Source: Volvariella volvacea V23
Taxonomy: Eukaryota; Basidiomycota; Agaricomycetes; Agaricales; Pluteaceae
DNA length: 64,000 nt
Reading direction: 5' to 3'
Assembly (NCBI GenBank): GCA_000349905.1
Contig: KB722756.1
Location: 1-64,000 of the forward strand
The position numbers were made by a program, and so were the translations under genes. The notes below the pieces were generated by a model. That model worked only from the letters and a program-made list of their open reading frames with translations. It was not told where the DNA came from and made no database searches. Shown piece by piece: positions 32,228-44,865 of the stretch (position 1 is the stretch's first letter; each line of letters starts with the position of its first letter).

Positions 32228-34998
32228 ATGTCGTCTAACACTATCCCCTCACCCACTCTCAAATCTGAGCCCACTTCCAAAGCATCCTCTCTCACCGAGT
32301 CTTCCAAACCGGAGGATAGTCCTGCGGATTCTAAAAGCCCAAGTGCATCGGTGGAAATCTCTCCTTCCTCAGTTGAGAAGATTGCCGCTGGAAAGCACTT
32401 GGTCGATTCGGAATCCCCTCCATCCAAATTCTCCGACTGGCTATTCCGCAGGGGACGCGATTCCAAAGTCGATTTGGACTCTATTGCTACCCGAAAATCA
32501 GTTTATGACGATGAAGAATTGGCGCACCTATACTGGCCTAAACCAGATTACGAGAATCTCCATAGGTTTGACCCTAAAGCTAGATGGACATACCATGAAG
32601 AGCGGGTCAGTATTCGAGCAGTGACTGATCCTCTGCCTCACAGGCCAATAATTACCCCTATTCTTTAGGCACTCGTCAGGAAAATCGACTGGAAAGTCAT
32701 GCTATGGGGTGAGTTGTACTACTTTACTTTATGTCCTCGTCTCCTGCATTCAAAACTGACTATCTGAAATACAGCTGCCATAAGCTTCTCGGCTCTCAAT
32801 CTGGATAGAGGAAACCTCAGTCAAGCCAATACCGATAATTTCCTACCTGACCTTGGGATGAATACTAATGGTAAAGCCGACCTTCCTTGTTCACGTTTGT
32901 TGTCGTTAATACCCGGACCCAAACCACTAGACTTTAATTTGGGAAATGCTATCTTCCGACTGGCCTTCTTGAGCGCAGAGCTGCCGTCCCAGCTCATCTC
33001 AAAACGTGTGAGTCGCACGGGACCACTTTCATAACCAAGCACTTCAATATCCTCGCCATGTTACAGCTCGGCCCAGACAGATGGATTCCAATGCAAATGT
33101 GTGGATGGTCAATTCTTACTATGGGCCAGTTCTGGTTAAACGACAAAGCCTCGTTCTTCGTCTGCCGTGCCCTCCTGGGACTTCTACAAGGAGAGTGAGT
33201 TCTTCTCACCGCCAACTCTCGTGTCAAAAGATTGTTCAACATCTTGATTAGCTTCATACCCGATTTAATCTTATACCTGTCATGTAACTTTGCACCTCCT
33301 GTCTCTCGTTTTCTGAAGTTCTCACTTGCGTTGTAGACTTTTATACCAAGAACGAATTACCATTCAGGCTGGCGATGTTCTGGATGTCTCTCAACCTCTG
33401 CACAGTCATCGGTAGTTTCATCGCGTTTGGTGTTTTGCGTATGAGGGGTGTCCTTGGCTATGCCGGATGGCGGTAAGTCAGCTTAGCTGTACCTAGAAGC
33501 TCAAAATCTTACAGAAATCGCATTTCAAATAAGGTGGCTATTCTTAGTCGAGTACGTTTTTAATTTTACCCATCCTTCACTCCTAGCGACTCAATGCCTA
33601 TTTCCAGGGGTTCAATAACTCTCACAATCGGCGTAGCCACGTTTTTCAAAATGCCTCCTAGTCCAACTCAGACCAAAACCTGGTTTAGACCAAAGGGATG
33701 GTTCACGGAAAGAGAGGAGATCATAGCGGTAACGAGAATATTGAGAGATGATCCCACCAAGGTCAGGGTACTACCACACTCCGATGCTTCAAATGCTAAT
33801 ATTAATACGGCTAAATGTTGGGTGCGAGTAGGGCGATATGCATAATCGTGAAGGACTCACATTAAAGCGACTTTGGATCGCATTGTGCGATTATGACCTG
33901 TGGCCTTTGTATTTTATGTGAGCTACATTCTACCATACCTATCAGTAAATGTATTCAACATATTCTACAGTGGCTTAATGTTCAGCATACCATCCGGGCC
34001 ACCCTCGACCTACCTCACCCTTTCCCTTCGCAAGATAGGGTATACTTCCCAATTTTCATCGGATATTCATTTTACTTATACTATACAAATATCTCTCTGT
34101 CCTGTAGGTTCAATACTTTCCAAACAAATCTTCTCACAATTCCATCCCTTGTGGCTGGCATGGTGACAATGTTTAGTATAACCCTGATTTCTGAGATAGT
34201 CAATGAACGCTCCCTGGTCGCGATAGCTAACGATCTATGGGCTTTGCCATTCCTGATCGCTTTGAGATGCCTACCAGAGAGCCCAAATCAGTGGGTGTAC
34301 TTTGTAAGTGTACCCACCTCTTTAGTTCTTGCACTTTCTAATTTAGATGGTAGGGCGTAGCAAGTGGTCTATTATCCTACCCGTGAGTACCTAATCCCCG
34401 CATCTCGGAAACTCGGCCAGATAGTTTCATTAGATATACACACCCTATACAAGTGGGGTGGTGCTCAAGAAACGCTGGAGCGGTAGCAAGTCGCACAGTC
34501 AACGCTTCCTTGTACAACATGTTTGTACAGGCATCATCTATAATTTCCTCGCAGATATACAGAGAAGATGATGCACCACAGTGTAAGCTTTATCCCTTTC
34601 AATGACAATTGCTTCCTTCTATGAGTACGTTCACGCACTTCGTGCGTTCCGTGCTTTCATTCCCAATTCAATGTCGCCATTCCTTCGCTAGTCTAATCGT
34701 CGTTATCTATTCTCATTACTTATTAAACCAAATGCAGACAAGCGAGGGAACGCGATCCTCATCGCAGTCTGCTGCTTCAACGTTTTCATACTTTATCCAG
34801 GAACAAAACTATACTATGTATGGAGGAACAAGCAACGCGATAAGATATGGAACGCCATGACGCTAGAGGTAACAATCCAGATCTCGTGCAGTTAGGAGGT
34901 GTTTACTAATGAATGAAATTCATCAGGAACGTAAAGAATACCTAGCCACAACAAAGGACTTAGGGAATCGACGTTTGGACTTTCGGTTTGCCCATTAG
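32228..34998 (+). CDS. MFS transporter, allantoate permease/anion:cation symporter type (copy 1)
   Basis: Plasma-membrane major facilitator of the ACS family (Dal5/Tna1-like), which brings in organic anions such as allantoate, nicotinate or pantothenate. A cytosolic N-terminus of about 110 residues is Ser/Pro-rich and ends [13 protein letters not shown]. Then come the family blocks [94 protein letters not shown] and [19 protein letters not shown]. The C-terminal half has [60 protein letters not shown] and [20 protein letters not shown]. It ends RRLDFRFAH. More than ten introns. The substrate cannot be read from sequence. It is a tandem paralogue of the gene at 36687. Confidence 0.93.
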
Positions 34999-36686
34999 TC
35001 TTCACTCCTCAGCACCAATAAAATATAATGTCCTCGAATATTATCTCCTTGCACTTGACTGCTTGAAATTCTTCGTCTTGATGGTTCAACACTACTGTAT
35101 ACTATTCCAATTCATTGCATCGAGATCTCCGGCATCTATAACGGAGTAAGGTGTAGATAGGGACGCAGTTCTGTCCACACCCGTGCCGGCCGTTACATTG
35201 CCACATCAAAGGTAGACATCCGAGTCTCCTACCATTTTTCGAAGTGATTTACTACTCTTAATTCCGTCATCATTCGGTACGCTTTCCGTCCTATTAGTAG
35301 GAAGGAGCTCCATTGTAGTTACCCCTCGATGGCGTCAAGTTCGTTCAAGTTGACCAAATGCTTGCCTCTTACGAGCGATTCCTGGAGGTATCAGAACAAC
35401 ATGCCTCTAGGTGTGTTCGGAGATAATGAAAGGACGGGGCCATGCTCGGACGATGAGGTCGAAGCATCGCGCTGGCCTCTACAAAGTACAATCTATCTCG
35501 TGTCCAAAACGGGTAAGAGGATCGAGATTGCCAGTTTCGGTAGCCAAGTGGCCAATCATCACGCCCATACAACTCTCATCCAAACCTCATCCAAACCTCA
35601 ATCATCTACTTGCACAAGCCTCCATTCTCTCGTCTCTGCTTCTAGGAAAACCAGTGAACGTGTCTCGCTGGCTCTTTTCGTTATCTCTACGTACTTTGGG
35701 CTGAAAAGGACAATACAGGGCAAACAACATATCCATCCGTGATCTTGCGCCATCCTCTGGCATCACTGCATCATCCTCTGCCAACACGCTGCTATAGTCC
35801 CTTCTTCCTCCTAGTTGTGGGCCTCAGGCCCCTTTAGGACTCAATTACACTCGCACTCTCGATCCTGGCGAATTATGATCGGCAAATTATCAAAAACTTT
35901 TGATACTGGTGGTTGTACATGCTATACACACCACTTTCCAGTGCATCAATAAAGTCACTCGTTTGTCAGTTTTACCGAAAATCTCTACCATGCATAGCTC
36001 TAGTATCTTCAGCCTGGAGGGCTCATTCAGCGTCTCGCATGCTTAACGCTGTCGGCATGGAGTTTCTTTCCCTACAACATCCCACCGTCGCTTCCCAGGG
36101 CCATGAGTACGTATATCCGGTATGGGGATATGACTAACGTTATCACCAATTCCTGGCATCTGAGCATGCACCATTTCTAGGCTATAATGTCGTGCTTTCC
36201 ACCGTTGGTGGTGTATGTTGTGTATCATCACGCACCATTAATTCATTGAATTGAAAGCCGAGATAAGGACACAACTTTGGGTCCTTCCCCTATCTGGAAA
36301 GACTTTAGAAGCGTAATGGTGCAAACGACATTGGTCACGCGCACTGGACCCCCCTTTCCTTACTTCGCTAACACCACAAAATAACGGAGCACGCCTTGTT
36401 CTACTTGCACTCGACGCACTCATTTGGAAACCATTGGACCAACAAAGAAGCTAAGGGGGAGGGAAGGGGGGTAGAAGTCCATGTGGTTATCTTGCCAGGT
36501 ATTTTGGAAGGCGAGAGATGGAAGGCGAGGGTGCGGTAGAAGGTTTAAATACCTGGAAGCATCTCGCTAGAATGGATCCCCAACCGACTGATCCTCGAGC
36601 TTCGACCTCAATTGGTTGAATAGAGGTATTAGTGGCATCCCCCATTCGCTCATCCTTTTCGTGCGATAGCAACTTTTCATTTCGCA
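34999..36686. other. intergenic, about 1.7 kb between the two MFS genes
   Basis: No recognised gene. A 137-codon frame at 35329-35742 contains no family motif, and an overlapping frame has an exon-like piece (VDQMLASYERFLEVSEQHA) just before a GTGTGT, but no partner exon was found. The sequence just before 36687 should hold the promoter of the second transporter. Confidence 0.4.
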
Positions 36687-39481
36687 ATGTCGCCTCAACC
36701 GGCCACCGAAATCGACGAGAAACGAGTGTCCTCGAACTCTTCTGCCTCCACCCTTGAAGGCGACAGGAAGAGACCTTCACCCTCCCCTAGCGACGACGAC
36801 TCTAAATCCATCCATAGCGCCTCCGACTCCGACACCAGAGATAAAGAAAAATTAGCCCAAAATGATGACCCCACACTCATTGACTCGGAACCCAAACAGT
36901 TTCGACTGACGACTTGGTTGTTCAATCGACAAGCATATGAACAAGAATCCAAGGACGTTAACGCACCTGCGACGAGGAGAAGTGTATTCGACGACCCAGA
37001 CCTGGCTCCGCATTACTGGCCGAAAAAAGAATACGAGAACTTGCATAGGTTTGATCCTAAAGCAAGGTGGACAGTCGATGAGGAGAGGGTAAGTTGTTTC
37101 TTAATTGTCGCGAGCACTCACGAGTGCTGGATCATTTCTGTATACTCATTGCATGCACGTAGAAACTTGTCATCAAGATTGATTGGAAGGTCATGCTATG
37201 GGCCGCGATTAGCTTCTCTGCGCTAAATCTGGATCGTAACAACCTCAGTCAAGCCAATACGGATAACTTCCTGCCCGATTTGAATATGAATACGAATGGT
37301 ACGCTTGTACTAGCCCTCGTCTTCCCAGAGTTGATATTGATCTTTCATACGACACAAGACTTCAACTTGGGCAACACAGTATTTAGGTTGGCGTTCCTCT
37401 CGGCTGAACTTCCCTCGCAGCTGGTATCCAAACGTGTAGGTTTTCCACTGTACTGCTTGTCGCCTTTTACTTTTGACACCATATGCGTTGCTATCAGCTT
37501 GGTCCTGATGTTTGGATCCCAATTCAAATGTGTGGGTGGTCGATCGTAACAATGTGTCAATTTTGGTTGAGTGGTCGAACGAGTTTCTTGGTCTGTCGTG
37601 CCTTGCTCGGGTCAGTCATCTTGCTATCCTTCATACATCGTGCTCAGAGCTCATCATTCAACAGATTCTGCCAGGGCGGTTTCATTCCAGATTTGATCCT
37701 CTATTTATCGTGTTTGTGTCTTCGATATTTTTCACTGGTGTCAGCCACTCACAAAGCGTCTTTCAAACAGATTTCTACACAAAATTCGAACTGCCATTCC
37801 GCCTTGCGCTATTCTGGCTTTCGGCAGATGTCTGCAGCATTTTTGGGAGTTTCCTGGCCACGGGTGTGCTAAGGATGAGAGGAACACTTGGGTATTCGGG
37901 CTGGCGGTGCGCAAAAACCCTACCCTTTTCTGATCATTTGCTTATCTATAGCACATATAACAGGTGGCTATTCCTCATCGAGTGCGCTACCAACTACTTT
38001 GCATTGTCATTTTATTGCTGATTCGAAACTCTGATTCAGAGGTATCATAACGCTCATGGTCGGAATCGCGACATTCTTCAGGATGCCACCTGGTCCCACA
38101 CAGACCAAAACTTGGTATAGACCCAACGGCTGGTTCACGGAGCGCGAAGAAGTAATTGCTGTATCTAGGGTCTTGAGGGATGACCCCACAAAGGTATGCC
38201 TCCCTCGACAACGTACTTTGCTCGCCAACTTGAATGGATAATAGGGAGACATGCACAATCGCGAGGCGTTAACTCTGAAGCGCCTGTGGACTGCACTGTG
38301 CGATTACGACTTGTGGCCGTTATACATTATGCAAGTATTTATATTTCTCCGTACCCCTCTCTGGTATCATTAATGATTCGTTTAGTGGCCTTCTCTTTGG
38401 CATCCCGGTTTCTGCACCTTCAACATATCTTACACTTTCCCTTCGCAACATCGGGTTCGTGAGACTGTTCATACCTTTCCCCCTTGTAACTCACCTTGTG
38501 AAATGGTGGTTCCTTACAATATGGGCAGGTTCAATACATTCCAGTCTAATCTCCTTACAATCCCGTCAACAGTATGCAGTATGATAACGATGGTTATCAT
38601 CACACTCGTCTCGGAAGCAGTCAACGATCGTGCTTGGGTTTCAATGTCGGAAGATTTCTGGGCTCTGCCATTTTTGGTTGCACTGTACACGTTGCCAGAT
38701 AACCCGAATCAGTGGATTTATTTCGTGAGTATCGAGATTTTCCATTATACACGCTTGAATTGCGAAATCAAAACTGACAATGTTATCAGGGCCTTGCATC
38801 AGCACTGCTGTCGTACCCTTATACCCACCCGATTCAAGTTGGCTGGTGTTCAAGGAATTCCGGTGCGGTGGCTAGTCGAACAGTGAATGCATCACTATAC
38901 AATATGTACGTACACTATATCTCTTATCTTGACATGCCTGTCATGCCACCTAGGTTTGTGCAAACCTCGTCAATCGTCTCGGCTCAGGTTTATCGTAAAG
39001 ATGACGCACCGCGATGTACGTGTCAATATTGTTATAGCTATCAAGTATTGACACCTATTCCTATCAGACCGCCGAGGAAATACCATCTTGATTAGTATAT
39101 GCTTGTTCAACATGGTGATATTGTACCCTGGTACCAAGGCATACTACGTCTGGAGGAACAAGCAACGCGATAAAATATGGAATGCCATGTCCGCCGAGGT
39201 GAGCAAGACGTCCTGCTATCATGTTGCTTTGTCGCGTTGTCGCATTGTCTGCCCCGCTTTCCTCCCATCGGCATCGCTTCACCCGAGCTGCGTTGTCTAC
39301 GTGGTCGTGCACGAGCATTATCAGATGCATCGTGGCTTGAAGCATGGGGTGCAGGACACTGTTCAAGCGTTAATGTCCGAGGTTGTTGCTGACTTGACCG
39401 TTTTCATAGGAGCGAAGTCACTACTTGAGGACAACTAAAGATGTCGGAAACAGACGGTTGGATTTCCGCTTTGCCCATTAA
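36687..39481 (+). CDS. MFS transporter, allantoate permease/anion:cation symporter type (copy 2)
   Basis: Paralogue of the preceding transporter with the same exon order and very similar sequence. N-terminal tail about 115 residues, Ser/Asp-rich, ending [13 protein letters not shown]. Then [132 protein letters not shown] and [20 protein letters not shown], ending RRLDFRFAH. The copies differ most in the N-terminal tail and in helices, which fits diverged substrate or regulation. The last intron is long (about 209 nt, 39199-39409). About a dozen introns in all. Confidence 0.93.
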
Positions 39482-40150
39482 AGTGCTGGTACTGGCGGCT
39501 TGTGCGTCTGGATGCTGGGCTGGATCAAGGGTCATGGTCTTGTCAATTGATACGGGAAGCCTCGATGCATTGGACGGCATGGGTCCCTAGTTATTGTCTT
39601 TTTCTACAATCCTTTGGCCCCCCATTTCTTTGTATGTATTATCTATGAAAACAAAGGCTTGATATACGACTAACTGGCGGTTTGGAACAAGGTCTTTGTT
39701 GAATGTTCTGCAATTGAATGGGAGTTTGAGCTTAACGTCATGCGATGCTGTGCGCGCCGAGTAGCGTAGTACACAAGAATAAACATTCAAACAGCGCTCA
39801 ATCTTGAGGCCAAAACGCGGGTTCTTTGCCACGAAAAAATGTCGAAAAAATCACCAATGGATGGTGCAAGAGGCGAGACACGAGACTGACGCGTTTGAGG
39901 GCGACAAGGACGGGAAAAATCGGTAAAAAGAGGGAGGGGAAGAATGGTGGTCCATGCGTCGTGGCAAGCGGACTTTCAAAGGCGACTGGCAGAGTTTGAG
40001 GGATAAACAAGTTGAACCCAACTTAAAGTCCACTGCACCCTTTCCCTCCCAAGTCTCCGTATTTCCTCTCCTCCTCCTTTTATCCCCCCACCCTCCTCTT
40101 TTCCTTGCCTGTACCTTCCTCTTACCCCCACCTTTTTTACTTTTGCAAAT
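39482..40150. other. intergenic with pyrimidine-rich promoter of the PARP-finger gene
   Basis: About 670 bp. The last 120 bp before the ATG at 40151 (40030-40145) are strongly C/T-rich (TTTCCCTCCC, CTCCTCCTCC, CCCCCACCC). CT-rich tracts are common core-promoter elements of highly expressed fungal genes. No TATA box was seen. Confidence 0.5.
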
Positions 40151-42153
40151 ATGTCTGACAAACCCTCTGGGTATCGTCTCGAATATGCGACCAGTGCTAG
40201 GGCAAAGTGTAAAGGTGTGTACACTGAATCAACTCGATAAACAAATACTCATCCAGTTGTTCGTATGCTTGATCTAACGGCCACTTTGCCTTTCTCTCTC
40301 CGTCTCGATGACGCTCCACATGTCCCCTCGTCGTATCTCTGGCGCTTTATAATGCCACTGCCGTTTTGGTCACGTTGCTCATATGACCAGGCCCTAAGCC
40401 CTGCAGCGGTGAGTTATGACACTTGAACATCTCCACAATGGTGTATGCTGATTACGTCCCTACCCTGTGGCGCTGTTATCCTTGTTCCGGATAATCATGC
40501 GCAGGTACTACAATCCAGAAAGGTGAACTGCGAATGGGCTCAACCGTTGATTTCCGCGGAAACACTAGCTTGTATGAACAACCCATCTATCTTATGCTCG
40601 GAATATCCTTGAGGACTACTGGCTGACTGCTCCCCTGTTGTTTGTTTCCATCTTGGTCGTTGCATCGCCGGTCACTTTCATCTTCGCTATTGGTGGCATC
40701 ACTCGCCTCAACTTCATCATTGGTGAAACACGCCTCTGATACTCCATGTCGTGTCCAACAGCGCTTGGAGGCATTGGGGATGCGTAACCAAGAAACTCAT
40801 CGAGAACATGAAAAAGTCTTTCGAAGACCCCTCCGATTTGGATGGCTACCAAGAACTCAAACCTGAGGACCAGGCCAAGGTCGCTAAAGCCTGGCAGGAG
40901 GGTCACGTAGACGAGGAAGATATCCCCCCCAGCGCAAAGAAACCCACAGACGAAGGTGAAGAAGAGGTCGACGAGGAAGATGACAAGAAAGCAAAGAAAG
41001 CCGCAAAACCCAAAGCAGAGGGTAGTGGCAGGAAGAGGGCTGCAGCCAAAGAAGATGACGGCGAAGCCTCTGAGAAGCCTAAACGATCTCGGGCCAAGGT
41101 CTGTACCTGTCCATTGGCATGGAGATACAATTAATTTATTGCCATATGTTGCAGAAGGCCGCTGCCACTGAAGACGAGGCCGCGGAGGGAGAAGAAAAGC
41201 CAAAGAGGGCACGCAAGAAGGCGGCTGTGAGTTGTAACGCTTTCGTTCATTAGTTCCCTGCTGATATCTCTCTAGAAGGATGAAGGGGAGGCCGGCGACG
41301 CTGAAGAGAAACCCAAGCCTAAGCGCGCACCAGCTAAGAAGAAGGCAGCTGAAGAGGGCGCGGAAAAGCCTGCTCCCAAGAAGCGCGCTTCAAAGAAGGT
41401 ACGCCTGCATCGATATATACCAAAATCGTCAGCTGATGATTCCTCCTTTCTACCCCTGGTTCCTTATCCCTAACTCATGATGCAACTATTGCATGATGTC
41501 ATCAACCGAACTTCCATTTATTAGAAGGCCGAACCTGAGGCTGAGGCTGAAGAGTCTGGTGAAGACTTCTCCAAGGAAATCGCTGCTGTACCTCAACAAC
41601 AAGACGACGGCGAGTCTGAAGCAGAGGAGAAAGAGGAAGAGCAACCCAAGACCAAGAAGCCCGCCTCAAAGAAGGCCACACCCGAAAAGAAAGAGGCGGA
41701 GGAAAAACCAAAGTCCAAGGCCAAGGCGAAAGAGGCGGAGAAGGAAGACAAGCCCAAGTCCAAGAAAGAGACAGCTAAGGCTAAGCCAGCGTCAAAGAAG
41801 GCTGCCGCTAAGAAGGTATGTGTTTTCAGTTATAATCCTGAGTGCTTTTATGAATGAATATCGCATTGCTCAGGATGAGGAAATGGCAATAGACGAGCCT
41901 GCTGCTCCTGCCCCTACTAACGACGCCGCTGCCGAGCCTTCCGCCGACGAAACAAGTAGCAAGAAGCGAAAGGTGCGTCCTTAACTGCGTTCCTGTCGGC
42001 GGCTGGTTGTTAATCAGTAATCATTTGTTTGCACAGAAACCCGCCTCGAAACCTGCTGGTGCCAAGCCTGCATCAAAGAAGGCCAAACCAGCTTCTTCAC
42101 GGGCCAAGAAGGCTGCAGAAGTCATCGAGGAGGCTGGTTCGGATGCGGAGTGA
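40151..42153 (+). CDS. PARP-type zinc-finger protein with long Lys/Ala/Glu-rich, H1-like tail
   Basis: Nuclear DNA-binding protein candidate. Residues 1 to about 90 form a PARP-type finger spread over four exons, including an 18-nt micro-exon at about 40391-40408: YRLEYATSARAKCKGPKPCS, then GTTIQKGELRMGSTVDFRGN and WRHWGCVTKKLIENMK. The zinc ligands are C-x4-C plus H-x2-C; the family normally has C-x2-C, so the first pair is spaced slightly differently or read over the splice. Such fingers bind DNA nicks in PARP-1 and ligase III. The rest (about 350 residues) is built of KPASKKA, KAKPKA and EEKPK stretches resembling histone H1 tails, with GEEEVDEEDD acid blocks. No ADP-ribosyltransferase domain follows. 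It ends EEAGSDAE. Exon joints in the tail fall inside low complexity and are less certain. Confidence 0.88.
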
Positions 42154-42671
42154 TCGTACCTCACCCGCACATATTGACCCTACGTCTGGTATCTTTATGA
42201 ACACATAAACGACTTTTGCCAACTCCGTGGATACACAGTCCCCTACATGATACTTCCGTTTTCATTGTTTTCCTCATGACTTGTTTATCTCTTGCATTCG
42301 TCTCTTCTCTGTGTCTCGAGCTCGGTTGCTGTGTTATGAGCCTATCTCATTTTGATTCTAGTTTCTTATTACTTTTTCTAGTGGTGCTACTTGTTGTAGA
42401 GTGCTCTCGTTGAAGCTATCCATGCCCCAGGATATGACTGGTGTTGATTATGAAAATGTGACAACTGTAGTGCCTTCTCAAGAGTGCGAGAGTGGATTCT
42501 ATATAAGATTGGCCGAAGTTCATTAACTGTGAGATGGTAATACAGGAGGTGTGCGCTACTCGCTACAAATGAATATTATGTGAACATTTAAGAGGTCATT
42601 TAGCTCATAAGACCATAAAATCCTGGAGTATACCAGTAACCGAGAAAGGCATGGAAGTCGGATGTTGGAAA
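42154..42671. other. convergent intergenic region
   Basis: About 520 bp between the 3' ends of the PARP-finger gene and the CBM19-like gene. It holds both 3' untranslated regions. A 65-codon hydrophobic frame at 42216-42413 lies in the 3' UTR and looks accidental. Confidence 0.45.
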
Positions 42672-43731
42672 TCACTGCACAGCTGGAGTTGCTGTGCTCT
42701 TGACAGTCAAGAGAATGGTAGTCATAGGGGGCAACGAAATAGCCGTCTCTGCTGGGCCAGGTATCTCAGGCGGCGCAGTCTCGGTTGGCTGAGGTATCTC
42801 AGGAGCAGGGGCGTCAGGCCCAGTTCCCCCACCACCTGGAAGGACAATCAAGGTCGGAGGGGGAGGGGGAGGAGTGTCGATAGACTCCGAGGCCGACAAA
42901 GTTGTGAGGGGATCTACTGGGGGTAGAGTCTCAGCAGGGATAGTGGTGACGGGCTCGGGGGTAGTACTGATGAAAGTAGGCTCAGGTGCGGCAATTGTCG
43001 TGACGGGAGAGGGTGGACCGACAGTTACGACTTGGCTAGCGGTGGCGATACTGGACAAGATGATTGGGACGTCGTCGGGTGAGATGGTCACAGTTGTGGG
43101 TGGTAGAGTGATTGTCGTTGGTCCAGTAGGAGCAGGGAGTGTAAGGGTGATCGTTACGGGCTCGACGTCGCTATTTCCCTCGGCACTGGTATCATCGCGG
43201 GTAGGAGGCAGATCGGTCGGAGTTGTGGCGCCTGATGAGGGTGTCCCAGCGGACTCGGATGCTTCGGATCCGGTAATACCACCTGTGGCGCCTGTAGCTT
43301 GAATGATGGATGCAGCGCTGCGTTCACTTGTGCAAGTTATGAACTACAGAGCGTCAATCGAAAATCGCTGGAAGGACTAAACAAAAACTCACCGAGCCCC
43401 GCTCCCTTATTGATGGAAGAACAAAGCACGACTGAGTGGAAGGACATTCCGTTCTCTCCCAGGTACCGTCTACACACTGTGCAGTGGCGCTCTCAACGCA
43501 TGCGATATCACCGCCTGGATTTATTTTGTTTACATTAATTCCTCCAGATAATTGACGTCACTCACTATTGCATGTATCCGTAGAGCGGAGATTCTGGAAG
43601 ATGGTATTCAGCTTTTGCGCATCAATACCGTTTTGTAAGAGACTGTCCGCATCCAGAGTTGACACCGGCGCAGAGTTGACAACGCCGAAGGTTGACAGGG
43701 CAAGAAGCAGGCCAGAGATGAAGGAAACCAT
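42672..43731 (-). CDS. secreted Cys-rich CBM19-like protein with Thr/Pro-rich stalk
   Basis: Signal peptide MVSFISGLLLALSTFGVVNS, then APVSTLDADSLLQNGIDAQK. Three exons join a cysteine module: STDTCN, GDIACVESATAQCVDGTWER, TECPSTQSCFVLPS, and FITCTSE across the second intron (about 43342-43390). The spacing of Cys residues and the AQC-x-DG-x-W core resemble carbohydrate-binding module family 19 (chitin-binding). The remaining 210 residues are Thr/Ser/Pro-rich with TLTLPAPTGPTTITLPPTTV, PPPPPPTLIV and a hydrophobic end, typical of an O-glycosylated wall stalk. Likely an extracellular wall- or chitin-binding protein. No catalytic domain. The CBM19 assignment needs a profile check. Confidence 0.75.
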
Positions 43732-44161
43732 GCTGGATAAAATATGGGCCGGCCACTGAGAGATCTAGAAAATGACTCGAGGATTTCGGTTCTACCGAGA
43801 ATACGACCTGCTAGAAGGTGAAGTCTAGAGAGCACCTGGCTCGAGAAGAGGATAATGGGAGGAAATCGAAGCTAGGAGGGTTGAAGACCAGACCCATCAC
43901 CGCGATGCTTTTAAGGCTCAGAGAACAAGGTCATTGTGCACCAACATTGTAGACGGTGACTCGGAGTGCCTTGTATTTCGTCCATGCGGTGCTATGAACA
44001 CATTGGATACCTTTGTAGCATGAAAGGAAGCGATCGCCACACTTGTGGGACAGATGCTGCGGTTAACTCCGGAAGTTCTCACACACCCCAGCACCAACGA
44101 AACCTGTTAGCCTCCCCATCGCGGTCTACAACATCGCCCCTCGATCGTACGACACTCCAAA
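43732..44161. promoter_or_regulatory. divergent promoter region of CBM19-like gene and RPS26
   Basis: 430 bp between divergent start codons of a secreted protein gene and a ribosomal protein gene. A motif GGGGTG and several CCCC tracts are present, but no specific ribosomal-protein element could be named. Confidence 0.4.
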
Positions 44162-44865
44162 ATGGTGAGCATCGTCATTCTCAATGGCCGTCCTTTGCAG
44201 CCCAGCTGGCATGGTTTGAAGTTCTGCGAGGGTTTGGTGGATGGTGGGGTGGATGGCTTGATGGACCTCTGGATGACGATTGGGACTGCAAATGGGTCTT
44301 GGAATAATTGCACATCAAGGAATGCTCATCAATGATTTCTTTCCTTTGCCTTTTACCTTTCGGTACATTGTCGTTGGGGTGATATAGACCAAGAAAAGAA
44401 GAAATGGCGGCCGCAACAAGAAGGGACGCGGCCATGTTAACTTCCTCCGCTGCTCAAACTGCTCTCGCTGCGTTGCAAAGGACAAGGCCATCAAGCGATT
44501 CACAGTGAGGAACATGGTCGAGACTGCGGCTATCCGAGATATCAACGATGCTAGCGTGTACTCTGGTGCGTATTTTCCTCGTACTTCCTCTTTCAGGTAC
44601 TCAATTACTGCCTGTCTAGAATACGCTATTCCCAAACTGTACATCAAAATCGTGTACTGTGTTTCATGCGCTATCCACTCACATGGTGCGTCTTTCTATC
44701 TATGCTGCACGCATTTAGCTAATCAATTCTCTAGTCGTCCGTGTGCGATCGCGGGAGGGTCGTCGCAACCGTGCACCCCCACCACGCATTCGATGGAAGG
44801 ATGGTAAAAAGGTTAACCCAGCCGTCGATGCTGCTGAGGGCGCAAAGGCTGCAGGGAAAGCATAA
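44162..44865 (+). CDS. RPS26: 40S ribosomal protein S26 (eS26)
   Basis: Small-subunit protein at the mRNA exit channel. The start codon alone is exon 1: ATG at 44162 is directly followed by a GTGAGC donor, and the intron runs to GATATAG at about 44390. Exon 2 reads [40 protein letters not shown] and [19 protein letters not shown]. Exon 3 reads [20 protein letters not shown]. Exon 4 reads [20 protein letters not shown] and ends AAGKA. The CxxC pairs CSNC and CVSC are the zinc ligands of eS26. About 120 residues. The AUG-intron arrangement is frequent in fungal ribosomal protein genes. Confidence 0.97.

Noticed and set aside
35329..35742. 137-codon open frame between the MFS genes
   Set aside because: No family motif, no start context and competing open frames on both strands.
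40616..41212. 198-codon open frame on the minus strand
   Set aside because: Antisense to the exons of the PARP-finger gene; its length follows from Lys/Glu-rich codons on the other strand.
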